Source: Corallium rubrum
Lineage: Eukaryota > Cnidaria > Anthozoa > Scleralcyonacea > Coralliidae
DNA length: 64,000 nt
Direction: 5' to 3'
NCBI GenBank assembly: GCA_964035015.1
Contig: OZ035997.1
Span: 65,917,904-65,981,903, forward strand
Within the stretch, counting starts at the first letter, position 1. Every line of letters starts with the position of its first letter. A program made the translations under genes and the position numbers. The notes under the pieces are model-generated. The model was given only the letters and a program-made list of their open reading frames with translations, was not told the DNA's origin and searched no databases. Below, piece by piece: positions 34,838-46,710 of this stretch.

Positions 34838-36022
34838 ATGCTACGTCCAAAGATACTTCACAAGATTCGCCAATCACACAGAGGTTCAGAATACTGCCTT
34901 CGTTTTGCTCGAGAAGCCGTCTTCTGGCCTGGAATGGTAAAAGACATAGAACATACCTGCTCCAGCTGTATTACCTGTACCAAATATGGAAAGCAAGCAA
35001 CCGCAGAACCCATGTTATCCCACCCAACACCTACACGCCCTTGGCAAATCGTATCGCAAGACCTATTTGAGCTCAAAAACCACCATTACCTTGTCACCGT
35101 GGACCACTACAGCGACTTCTACGAGTTAGATTATCTTCCAAACACTCTATCAACTACGATCATCCAGCACACGAAAGCACATTTTGCTCGACATGGCATT
35201 CCACTGCGTTGCATCACAGACAACGGCCCACAATTTATCTCAAAAGAATACAAGCAATTTTCACAATGCTATGGTTTTCAACACATCACCGCGTCGCCAT
35301 ACTGGTTGCAAAGTAACGGTAAGGCAGAGGCCGCTGTCAACGATGCAAAATCGATCTTGAAGAAATCAGAAGATTACCACCTTGCTCTTCTTAACATACG
35401 CAACACCCCACCACGTGGACATTCTTTCTCTCCAGCGCAGCGTCTGATGGGGAGGCGCACTCGCTCCACCCTTCCACTAACTGAGGAGCTTCTCAGGCCT
35501 GGCACACCGGATCCTAAAATCGTATCCCAACAGATCACCGACCGCCGTGCAACATCGAAAATCTCCTATGACAAGTTGGCACAATCTCCTTTACCCCCTT
35601 TAGCTCCTGGATCATATGCGTATGCAAAACCACGACCCACACAGCGGGGAGAGCCGTGGGCTAACGGACAAATCACCGACTCACCTACTCCACGTTCCTA
35701 CAACCTGAACACGGGAAGTCGCATTCTTCGTCGAAATCGCACCCAGTTACGACCAGCAGCAGCTCCGACCAATTTACCTGAACATCATCCATTAACCCAA
35801 CCACTGACCAACACAAATCAACACAGTCCAGAACCAAGCGAGGCTCTACCTGCTACGCCACCATCTACCGAAACCACACCAGACCAAACCAATGCCCAAA
35901 ATCATGTTCTTCAACAATCAATTGGGTCAACGCAACCATCTTCTACCCAATCTGGCAGACGTATACGCACACCCAGCAGATTTAAAGACTACGCGCTTTA
36001 CGAACTGTCTTTGCGCAAATAA
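34838..36022 (+). pseudogene. Integrase remnant of the LTR element
   Basis: This 394-residue open stretch has a partial HHCC zinc-binding region (CSSCITC), then the DDE core: Asp in SQDLFEL, Asp in TDNGPQF and Glu in NGKAEAAV. The tail is rich in Pro, Thr and Gln, without an obvious chromodomain. The frame is open but is cut off from the rest of pol. Confidence 0.85.
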
Positions 36023-36152
36023 AAGACTTTATCATATAACAAGGGCAGGCCACATTTTGCTGCCTACCCACCTATTACTTTCGTTGCTTATTTTAGACGC
36101 ATTGTATTGACTATGCATTTGTTGAAATTCAAGTTACATTTAGTTTTGTTTA

Positions 36153-36164
36153 GAGGAAGGGGGA
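36153..36164 (+). promoter_or_regulatory. Polypurine tract
   Basis: The purine-only run GAGGAAGGGGGA directly precedes the 3' LTR, as expected for the plus-strand primer of a retrotransposon. Confidence 0.7.
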
Positions 36165-36304
36165 TGTCAACATATTACGACATTCCCCGATCACCTCCTG
36201 AGGGATGGTGAGTAAGATGTAGAAGGACAACACGAGGGGGAATAAAGTGGTTATGAACCGACTATGAACAAGAGTTGAGGCTACTATTATTTACACGCAT
36301 AACA
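36165..36304 (+). repeat. 3' LTR
   Basis: 140 bp, TGT...ACA, nearly identical to the 5' LTR (three differences by hand alignment). Confidence 0.9.
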
Positions 36305-36755
36305 TCATTTACTATTGCTAACTGTGAATTTAATGTGGATTCAATGACTTCCGGACACTTTGCAGAGAAAAACAGAACCGTATCATCGGCATACATCAAG
36401 ACACTACACCGGACGATACAATCCGGTAGATCATTAATAAAAAGAACGAACAAAAGCGGGCCAAGTATAGATCCCTGTGGTACACCAGTGGAGATTTTAC
36501 AAGGAACGGAGAAGGAATTTTCGTACTGAACAACTTGACTTCGATTATTAAACTAGTCTCTGAACCATAATAATTCTGAATTCCGTATACCATAACGAGA
36601 CAATTTTTCAATTAACAAACCATGGTCCACGGTGTCGAAAGCTTTCCTTAAGTCTATGAATACGGAGCCAGTTAACATTCCTTGGTCCATCGATCGACGA
36701 ATTGAATCAGATAAAGAGATAGTTGCTAGTTCAGTCGAATATCCCTTTCTAACAA
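36305..36755 (-). mobile_element. LINE-A, RT part upstream of the LTR insertion
   Basis: The minus strand encodes KAFDTVDHGLL, GVPQGSILGPLLFVLFINDLP and the catalytic YADD motif in two frames. It belongs to the same LINE as 29798-30280, from which it is separated by the LTR element. It joins block B' at about 36760. Confidence 0.8.
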
Positions 36756-36764
36756 ATTTATATA

Positions 36765-37763
36765 TCTAACAAATTCAACTAGTATTCTAGAAGTACCAGT
36801 TTGTAATCTAGCGTGCAGCGAGTTGTTTGAACAGCTTAAAAAACGCTCCGTTATTGGTCGTTCTTGCTTTTATTCATTTAATTTTAAATAAGAATGATAA
36901 TTCTATATATAAATTTCTCAAACTCATTAATAATTCATGAGATAATTAACCAATCACAAGTGGTGAATTCTACCACGTGAAAGGACTTGAAATACCAGGG
37001 AAGTGCTGTTATTTCCAGTCCAAGGACAAGAAAATAATATTTCTAGTCCTAGGACTTGAAATATGACGCCAAGAGTCATGGGAATAGAGAAAACAAATCA
37101 ACACACTTCTTTTAATTTATCACTCATTCATAACACTCTATCACATCTTTTACTTGTTATTATGAATAGTTACATTGCACGATCCACTTATATTTATTGG
37201 CTGATACTAAATATCACGGTTAATTTCAACTTCTGATAGCTGATATGAATTAAAAGTTGACGATTCACTCTTCTTATTATGCTCATTATTATCAAATTTC
37301 CGTTCAACTGGGCCTAATACCTTCGAGCACTTCGAAAGCGTTTGCACAATGGCTCAAAGTCTTCTTCGTCCTCCGCCATGCCGACAATTCAACCTCAAAC
37401 TCGTTTAACGAGGTAGCTACGAGTTACCAAAATACGCTTCATTTGCAATTAAAATCAAATCATCAATAAACTCATTCAGACAAACGGCTTTTTCATCCAT
37501 CCACTAATTACTAATACACTAATTAATTTGGGAATACACTAAGTGATTTTGAGAAGTCATTCAAGGGCCTTCAATTCGGACTAGACTGGATTTTCAAGAA
37601 CTCGAAATTCGTTCCAGCCCTAGGCGAAGTCCTCATTGTCGGCATCTAAATATTACTTCTATGTTCGTTAGTATATTTTTTGCAAAATGCTGTCCCCATT
37701 AGTATTTTACTGAGGTAAATAGGTTTTATCAGCTTTGTTCACCTACTTCTCGTTCTTTTGCAG
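36765..37763 (+). repeat. Segmental duplication block B', unit 2
   Basis: This is the counterpart of 4025-6460. It shows the empty sites for the TTAA element (36836-36839) and the Helitron-like element (37707/37708). No gene lies upstream of the exon at 37764. Confidence 0.8.
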
Positions 37764-37839
37764 CTAAAAACGGTTTTGCTGGCATACAAAAATGGCATCC
37801 GCTCAAGAAAGTTTTGATGCGGGCAAAATGCGCCGTGAA
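37764..37839 (+). other. 5' coding exon of TPR-CHAT gene 2
   Basis: It has the same 76-nt exon structure as 6463-6538: acceptor CTTCTCGTTCTTTTGCAG, an in-frame TAA in the leader, ATG at 37792, MASAQESFDAGKMRRE, and a GTAAGT donor at 37840. It joins in phase 0 to 39133. Conservation of both splice sites and frame in two copies is the main support. Confidence 0.7.
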
Positions 37840-40800
37840 GTAAGTAATTTAAATGAAAGTACTGCTTGTTTTTAGCACTATTTCAAAAACAGACAAAGAA
37901 TCTATTTTATTTTTTTATATTCATTTATTTATTTCAGTTCATTTACTCATTTCAGATTATTCATTCATTTATTCATTTATTTACTTCCTTCCTTTTCTCC
38001 TTCCTTTTTTCTTCTTTCCTCCTTCCTCTTTCCCTCCTTTTCTATATTCGTTTAATTTAGGCAAATCTACACCCATAAAAATCTCACAGCTTATTGACAA
38101 GATGAGTTTGCAACAAGCTTGTAGCAAGCCTGTTGACAAGTTGTTAACAAGTTTTGTTATATACCAAAGACTTTCGTTCGCCAAAGATGAAATCCTATTG
38201 GTCAAATCGTGGTCACGCGTTGTTCAACAAACTCAACGTTTCTTTCTGCCGAGGGAAACATTGCACTGTTTCCCTCTGATGTCATGATTATTGCATCAGA
38301 TCAAGAACTTTGGATTTTTCGGAACATTTTGAAAACAAGAGCTTGTTTCGAGCTTGTTTGGGAAGAAATAGTCCATTTTCCAAAGGAAAGAATATCTATA
38401 CACATCTTCAAAGAAGGTCTGAAGAAAACCTGGATAAATTTAAAGCTGTTCTTTGTACTTGTTGAGTCTAGTGTATTTGTTTAATTGAATTGAAATTACG
38501 AAGACAAAGTCAAAGTGTTTTGGAAAATCTTTTTGTCTTTTCAAGTTTCGAGTCAACTTGGTATTTTGTATTTTAAAAGTCTTTGGTATATAACAAAACG
38601 CTTGTTGACTTTTGCCTCGAGAAACATCGAGTTTTACGGTCCCTCAGGCTTCAATGTCACCCTCGGGTGACATTGAATCCTTTGGGTCCGTAAAACTCGA
38701 TGTTTCCCTCGGCGCCAGTGAACAATTTTATACTAATTTTATCACGCCAGTGCAGACTTCTTGTTGTCAACCTTGCAGAAATTTGTTAAGTGCAAAGCGG
38801 TAACAAGTTGTTGCAACAATTTTTCAATAGTCCGTTAATTGAAGTCATCAACTTTGTTGCAAGTTGTTAACAATCTGTTACCGACATGGATGTTAACAAA
38901 CTAGAAACAACCACCACAAATGCATTCCAGTAATGGCATGTTGTAAACGGTAAACGACCGTTTTATCGTGTAGTTTAGAAGGGGACAATTTTTCTGTGAT
39001 ACTAGCTCAATTTCATTTCTTACCCCACATTCTACTTTATCTCTACCAAACCTCGGTTTAGCACAAACGTCTGTTGCACACGTTTTGGTTACCTTTTTTG
39101 CCCTATATAAATATTTTTTAAACTGAAAACAGATTTTTCAAGCAAGAAACAGAAACATTGACATGGTAATTGAATTCGTTGCTGAGACTGCAAATATTCT
39201 ACAAGACAAAGGAAGAAAGAATGACTTTGAAAATATAGTAGATAGATCTATTGAACTTCTTCAAGGTAACCTAATGTTTAAAGGATTAATGTTAATGTTG
39301 GTTTTTCAAAAATGTGATGGAAATAGAGAATCTTTGGATATGTTGAAGTACTATATTGAGCTCGACAAATTATTAAGTCTTTTAGTTGAGTTAAAGAGTT
39401 TAAGAATGGCTATTCTTCTGAGAATTGCAGAAATATATCTTAATACTTCACATTATAGTAAAACATTAGAATATACCCTAAGAGCTGAAACGATTGCAGA
39501 TGAAATTAAAGACAAATCAAGCAAACTAATATGTTACGAAAAATTAGGAAATGCGCGTCTAGGCCTGGCGGAGTATAAAGAAGCCATTGGCTATTTCAAT
39601 AAAGGTCTAGCAACCAGTACTGAAATGGGAGATTGGTCAGGAATAGCATGTAACAATGGGAGTTTAGGGAATGCCTATCTTAGGCTGGGGCAGTATGGAA
39701 AAGCCATGAACTATTACAATAAAGGTCTAGCAATTAGCACTGAAATAGGAGATCGGTTAGGAATAGCAAACAACAATGGAAATTTGGGGAATGTCTATAT
39801 GAGTATGGGGCAGTATGAAGATGCCATTTACTATTACAACAAAGGTCTAGCAATTAGCACTGAAATAGGAAATCGGTCAGGAATAGCAAGTAACAATGGA
39901 AATTTAGGGAATGCCTATCGTCGTTTCGCGAAGTATGAAAAAGCTATTGACTATTACAATGAAGGTCTAGCGGTTAGCACTGAAATAGGAGATCGGTCAG
40001 GAATGGGAAGTAACAATGGAAATTTAGGGAAAGTCTATTTCAGTATGGGGCAGTATGAAAAAGCCATTTACTATTGCAATAAAAGTCTAGCAATTTGCAC
40101 TGAAATAGGAGATCGGTCAGGAATAGCAAATAACAATGGAAATTTGGGGAATGTATATTTGAGTATGGGGCAGTATGAAAAAGCTACTGACTATTACAAT
40201 GAAGGTCTAGCAATTAGCACTGAAATAGGAGAACGGTCAGGAGTAGCAAGTAACAATGGAAATTTAGGGAATGTCTATTTGAGTATGGGGCAGTGTGGAA
40301 AAGCCATTTACTATTACAACAAAGGACTAGCAATCAGCACTGAAATAGGAGATCGGTCCGGAATAGCAAGTAACAGTGGAAGTTTAGGGAATGCATATTC
40401 TAAGATGGGGCTGTTTCAAAAATCTCTCAAATCTTTTGGAGAAACATTTAAAATTAGTTTAGAAATTTGTGATCGAAGTTTGGAATGTATTTCTTTAGGA
40501 AACATAGGGAACTCTTACTTGTCACTGTATTTGTTTGTAACAGAAAATGTGAGCAATTTGAAAAACGCGGTGTCATTTCTTAAGAGATCTGTTATGGGTG
40601 GTGATAAGATTTTATTCGACTTGAGCATTGACAAAAATAAGATATCATTTACTAGTGAATACTTTCAACGATATGCGGCTCTAATGTATTGTTTTATTTT
40701 GTTAGAACGCATTGAAGCCGCATTTTTAGTTATTGACCTTGGAAAGGCCAAGGCACTGCATGCTTTTATCGAAAAACGAAAGAAATCAGAGATTGATGAC

Positions 40801-42300
40801 ATGGTCAATTATACACGTGAGACCTGGAAAAATATTGACAAAAATGAAGAGAAATTAGAAATAGACAATATTGAGAAAGGTATCCTGCTCAAGAAAAATA
40901 ATTCTACTGTTTTATTTTACTCTTTTGAGCTTAAGTTTTTTCATATATGGGTTTTAAATGGCGTGGATGACACTAAACACATTGTTTTGGAACGAGATAA
41001 TGAGCTGACTTTACCTGAGAATTCTATTTTCGGTATTTTGAAAACATTGCTTCAGACTTATTCTGTTCATTTAAATCGTGATTCTTCCTTGTTTAAAGTA
41101 AGTTCAGATTCTACTTCTAGTCGCCATAACATTGCGGAAATACCATGGAGCCAGATGTTAGTGGATGGGAAATTCATTGATTCCAATAAAGGATCAGAAA
41201 ATTGTGATTTAAAGAACTCGGAAAACATACCTTCGAAAAAGGCCCAGTCTTGCGAAAGCATATTTGTTCCCAACACACGCCAAGATTCTGAATCAATAAT
41301 CAAAAATTTAGTGCAACGCTATGATCTGGCTGTTGACGTTGCCAAACTAAGGTCTCCGGCTAGACCTCCTTCTATTGAACAACATACTCTTATTTTACAG
41401 GAATTGTTTCAGAAACTCATCAATCCTGTTAAGAATTTTATCAGAGGAAACAAACTAATTATTGTTCCTGACAAATATTTGTTTTTTGTGCCATTTTGTG
41501 CATTGAAAGATAAAAATGGTTCCTCGATATCACAAAATTACAGTATTCAAATAACACCATCTCTGGACACTCTTTATGCTAACATGAAGCATCCAGATAA
41601 AGCTAGTCCAGGTTTTGCATTGTTTGTTGGAAATCCAACTATTGGCAAAGTTAGTTTTCGTGGCCAAGAAATTGAACCGGAACCGCTCCCATCCGCCACA
41701 GCTGAAGCGAAATGTCTTGCACCGCTTTTTGACGCTAAACCCTTGGTAGAATGCAAGGCGACAAAGAAACTAATTTTACAATTAATTCAAAACGCTGGCA
41801 TAATTCACATTGCCGCACACGGAGACGGAGATCGTGGTGAAATTCTTCTTGCTCCTAATCCTAATTCGACTAGACAAGGCTTACCCAAAGAAGAATCTTA
41901 TCTTGTAAGAGAAGAAGATATTATTGAAATTCCCATAACTGCCCGGTTAGTTCTTCTATGTTGTTGTCATACAGGAAGAGGGAAAGTCTCCTCAGAAGGA
42001 GTCGTTGGTCTAGCACGCGCATTTCTTGCAGCCGGTGCTCGCTCCGTTCTTGCCACCCTCTGGCCTATTAACGATGAAGGTACACAATTGTTTATGGAAA
42101 ATTTCTATGATGAAATTTGCAACGAAACGTCGGCTTGTGAGGCTTTGAGAAGGTCAATGAACATATTTCAACAACATAAAGATCATATTTTTCGAGATCT
42201 ACAGGTTTGGGCACCATTTACTATCTACGGCGAAGACGTTAAGTTTACCAAGCACGATATTGATGAAATAAAAACAAAATCTCGAGAAATGACCTTGTGA
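37792..42300 (+). CDS. TPR-CHAT protein (TTC28-like), copy 2
   Basis: Coding exons are 37792-37839 and 39133-42300, with a 1293-bp intron enlarged by an inserted element. From the internal ATG at 39163 the large exon gives 1045 residues; splicing adds 26. Domain order is as in copy 1: N-terminal helical region, eight 40-residue TPRs, linker, CHAT domain with His886 (IAAHG) and Cys935 (LCCCHTGRG). It is shorter than copy 1 by exactly 120 residues, or three TPR units. By hand count the first 127 residues are about 80% identical to copy 1 and the last 330 or so about 95%. The TPR units are more varied than in copy 1. The frame is intact, so both paralogues look functional. The substrate and partners are unknown. 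Confidence 0.9.
38151..38599. mobile_element. MITE in intron of gene 2
   Basis: The ends GTTTTGTTATATACCAAAG and CTTTGGTATATAACAAAAC are inverted repeats (about 24 bp with the adjoining ACTTT/AAAGT). The 449-bp core and adjoining hairpin (38621-38706) are absent from the intron of gene 1. The total inserted length is about 580 bp. It is non-coding. Confidence 0.75.
38621..38706. repeat. Nested hairpin in intron of gene 2
   Basis: GAAACATCGAGTTTTACGG (38621-38639) pairs perfectly with 38688-38706. Inside it a second hairpin forms from TCAATGTCACC and GGTGACATTGA. A related GAGGGAAACATTG word occurs near 38250 within the MITE, so the two are probably one composite insertion. Confidence 0.7.
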
Positions 42301-42789
42301 TTGAATTGATTGAAATTAGGAGTTAAAGTTATCTATATATAAAATGAAATTTAGATTTGAGAAGAAGATTATACATGGCACAGCTAAACAGAAGATCAAA
42401 CTGATAACAATTTGATAGGTGATGCAAAAGAAAGCAAATAGGCTATGATAAGAATTCAACATTAAAAGACAGAAGACATGTAAATGTCTATAAATATAAA
42501 GATATTAGTTTAGGTATCCATAATTAGGCCATTTTAGAAAACGATGATTTAGTGAGTGGCTAAACAAGATGCAAAGCCAAAGACAATATTTAATTGTCGA
42601 TTAACAGTGAGCATTTTCGCTACTTAATATCTAGGTAGTTTAAAACTCGTCTTAACACCGATTATCGTAAACAACCGTCAAACAGCGTTTCTACCATCAG
42701 TCCATTGTGTTTATATAGCGTATTTATACAATAGATAGAGTAACTACTTACTCAGGATAAAACACTTTAGAGTTTACAATATTTTGTTG

Positions 42790-43150
42790 GTATATGCAGG
42801 TTAAGTTACATAAAAGATAATGTAATTAATATTATAAGTAGGGATTATTGAACCGACCTTGGTAAATTAGTTGTTTTATAAACCGAGGACGTATAATATC
42901 TTTCTTATTATCCAAGGAAGTCGGTTTTCTCTTGGAAAATTAATTTGACGTAAGTAATGGGCAAGACTGCTGTATATAGGTTATATCACCGATTTTCGGG
43001 ATATTCGTGATATATGTTCCGCGATAGATCAAAGAAAACCGACTTTGTTGGCTAATAATTAAGAATGGTTCTTTACTAATCTGCCTAAAAAATAATTAAA
43101 ATTCAAAGTTTTTTTAATTTTAATATGAAAGTTGTTATAGATTTTAGCAC
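42790..43150. mobile_element. Unit 2-specific insertion or replacement
   Basis: This replaces the unrelated segment at 11325-11595 in unit 1. It contains the inverted words AAGTCGGTTTTCT (42918-42930) and AGAAAACCGACTT (43033-43045), and AACCGACCTTGG near the left end. The borders are uncertain. Confidence 0.4.
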
Positions 43151-46100
43151 TTAATAATACACGTTTCTAGCATATTCACGGGGTATATCTTAGGCAGTTG
43201 AATCTAGCAAGAAGAATTCCACGTATACTCATACTCTGGTCGTTTAACTTAAAGTAGCTTTCAAAATTTACAGGCGAGTTATCTAAGCATTTGCAGACAA
43301 AGATACAAGCTCTTTCTTTGTATAATATTATTACACGTTTTGCATAATATAATTAGAATTTTTGATCATTTGCAGATATGTTTCATGTAAAATAATTTGT
43401 CTTTGATATCATGTTTGTTATTGTTACTTAAACACTATGAGCAATGCGCATCTCTCTGATTGGACCTTCACTTATACAGGATCATCAAATAGTTTAGGTA
43501 TATATAGTATTAGAATTAGGATTTATAATTAGCTTTTTGTATATATGAGAGGACTTGCATTACACTTGAGTTAGCTATATATCTATTAATAAACGTGATA
43601 TAGTTGTAGTCTAGATATATCTTGTATATAGGTACAGCTGAGGGTAACACAAATAGATCACTGTTGTTTAAATGGTATTGTGAAATTCATTACTAATTCA
43701 TGAGTTTTGCAGCCAATCCAATTTCAGAAATTACGTCACATGTATACCCCTGTAAACCCCATACAAACTAAAACCAGTGATGCTAATTAGTTACAACCAC
43801 TAGTGGATGTATACTCTTCTGTATAGTTTTGATAATTAAAATTGGCAAGGCTTAACTCGTTCGGTGAGTGTAAAAACGTAAGGTGCAGTGTTTCAGATAG
43901 AGCAAAGTGAAAAGGTAGTAAACTAAAATTCCAGTAAGATAAAAAAATCACTGTGGCAGTGAAAGTATTAACATATAGAAACAGAATTGTAATTTAGCAA
44001 AGTGAAGTAGTTTAGTTTTGAGTTTTCTCCAGTATAAGTGTAAAGTGAGAATGTTTTGAAAGTATATGTCAACGGTATATCTTATTTAGTTACTTGGTAA
44101 AACTAATTTGTTAATAGAATATTTTATCACAATTATACAATTCTGATATACACAATTACATAACGGTAAATGGTTTGAACCTAATAGTACTATTCTAGTA
44201 CATATTTCTGAAAGCTGATCGTCTAAGTTGATGTAGTCTTGAGAAAGACTGTTGGTAGTGGTGTGAAGACGTTGTGTAGACGAACAAACTTTTAAATAAT
44301 GTGAATTATTTACTAAATGTTATAATCCACATATGAAATTAATAATGTTATTAATCATTAGTGGCGTAAACACCAGCAATTAATGTACTATACTGTTTAA
44401 AAAAAGCTTCCATGAATGTTTCGTGTTTAAATATTCGTAACTGATTCTGAACTATCTAGGCCACTGCTTTTAGTAATTATAATCTTAATATATTAATCAT
44501 TAATATCCACGTTTTCACGCTCTATAGAATACCCTAAACCAAGTTTGCAAGTTGTAAAAAACATTTCTCATGATGTAACTTTGCAAAAGTTAACTCAAGT
44601 AATAGCTGCATGTTAGTCACTGTCAAAATCAAATTCAGAGGTTGGCTTTTTGTGAAAAATTATGTGATGGGATACTTAACCTTTTGCAGCCTGTTAGCCA
44701 TTTTAAAAATCTTATCTATCTTTCCTGGTTAACACCAGTTGAATTCAGCACAGAAAAAGATCCTCAATGATTGTAAATGGTCGAGAAGCTATATTCTTGA
44801 CCCTTTACAGCTTGTTGAAAATTTTGGGATTTTTTTCTGGCTAAAACCAGACGATTTTATAGAATACAATATATGGTCTTGGCTGTAAAACGTTAACTTG
44901 ATAAAATTTCAAAAATTTTCTTTGCCCATTTCGTTTCAAGTATGATGATGCGTTCTCTTTAAAAACTCATTAATAATTCATGAAGAAAACACAAAAGAAA
45001 TCTGACTCCGTAGCTTTATTTCTGATAAAAAAAACCCCTCTTGATTTACATAAACTTCAGCCTTGATTTTCTCGTCTTAGACAACACTGTTTTTCAAAAT
45101 TACCCGGCCAATGAACTTACCAAATGCGTCGTTTCTAAAGCTATTCAAAACATTCGCAGTATGTGTTTATAAGATTTAAAATACTCGACTATCGCCTCGT
45201 GTTTCAAATTTGATAAGAAATCACTGCTGCTCATGTTTTAAGTATTACTCCATGAACTGAGATATCTGCGTCTAATGTTTTAAGCAATTGTGCAATACAA
45301 TTCTTTTATTGGAGTGACAAAGATAATTCGAGCTGTTTGTCTAGTCAAATCAATGCTGCTTAAACTTTGGAAATTATTCTTCGGATTTTGGAATCTTCCA
45401 GTGATTACTTCACCAAGGATAAAACAACCTGTGTGGTACTTGAATATAGAGGAAGTCAAGCTAACACCATTGGTCCAAGGAAGACAAACGTTTGTTTGAG
45501 ACACTTACCGTAATAATTAAATCTGTGCTTTCTGTTGCTTTGTTGACGCCTTCAAGGAAACCCAAATTGTTATATCGACGAGTTTCAAGACCTTCCCAAT
45601 ATAAAATATCATATTTTAAAGCTTGAACCATGAAAATTATTCTTGATGATGAAGCTAAAGGTTCTTCTGTGTGAAACTGAAGTCAAAGATTCCGCTTTCA
45701 CAAGTTGGTGTAATGGTATCTGATTGGTTGCTTTGCATACTTTGGTCTCCAACCTTGTCTACATTATTAACTTGCTAAATGGTTGGAATGATGACATAAA
45801 ATTTGAGCCGAATTCTTTGAATTATAATTTGAACTATTTTACTAGTCAAATCAAACGACATTTGGTAAACTGACAACTGAATATTAACTACAAGCATTAA
45901 ACTTTGATCTCTATGTTACCAAGCACTGAAATGTTCAACCAGCAACATATTTTCAGACATTCTTTATCTGGTTCGTACCTGTTGTTTATCATCAATGATT
46001 CATGGTATTAAACTTAGGATAAATATCTAAACAAAGCTTATCTGGGACTATCTTGACTCTGACTGTCTACAGATTATCTCAAGAATGTTTAACACATGGT

Positions 46101-46254
46101 CCTTCATATACCTGAACTCCACTAACATTAACGGTCAAACAACAACACTTTGAGCAGTTCTATTTTGACGGAAGCTGTCCTTGAACTGGCAACCTTCAGT
46201 TTACTCTATTTCATATATTGGATTATTTCTAGTTTTATTCTAAGCCTGCCGTTC

Positions 46255-46710
46255 GTCAGAAAACTGAATATTAAACATGAAAGTATCAAGAGTAAAGTCT
46301 CGTTAGCAAGGAAAATACATCGCCTCTATTTTTTCACTATCAAAAAACTGGATTTAAACATGAAATAGCAACCACGATGTCAAGACTAATGTTTGACTAC
46401 CAAGGAATACGTTGCTTCTTTTTTATTTGTTGTGTCAAAAAACTGAATATTAGACAAGTGAAGCAACCACATGCGTGCACTGTGAAGATCAAAGTCTGGC
46501 TTACAATTAGTACATTGGATTTATTTAGGCTCTTTTAGAAAACTGGATATTAAACATGAATGAACTGCCACACTAAAGTCTGATTTGCAAGGAGAATACA
46601 TCGTTTTTATTTATCCTCAGTCAAAAAACTGAATATTAAACATGAAGCAAGCACCACAAAACTAAAGTCTGGTTTGCAAAGTGACAGCATGGTTTTGGTT
46701 GATACTAGAG
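46255..46710. repeat. Degenerate tandem repeat of about 100 bp, unit 2
   Basis: This is the counterpart of 14575-15030, with the same unit order. Confidence 0.6.

Larger units (their letters stand above)
30281..36304 (+). mobile_element. Degraded Ty3/Gypsy LTR retrotransposon
   Basis: It is bounded by 140-bp LTRs and inserted into LINE-A in the opposite orientation. The order is LTR, primer-binding site, gag with CCHC knuckles, protease remnant, RT, RNase H, integrase, polypurine tract, LTR. The RT-RNaseH-integrase order identifies Ty3/Gypsy. Coding is broken by several frameshifts, at least two in-frame stops and a 1.1-kb MITE. No matching target duplication is seen (GTAAC left, TCATT right). 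It is not functional as it stands. Confidence 0.9.

Noticed and set aside
34653..34877. Minus-strand 74-residue frame in the TIR element inside the LTR retrotransposon
   Set aside because: It crosses the element border into integrase sequence and has no recognisable domain.
30276..36309. Target-site duplication of the LTR element
   Set aside because: The adjacent 5-mers are GTAAC and TCATT. No shift of the borders gives a match.
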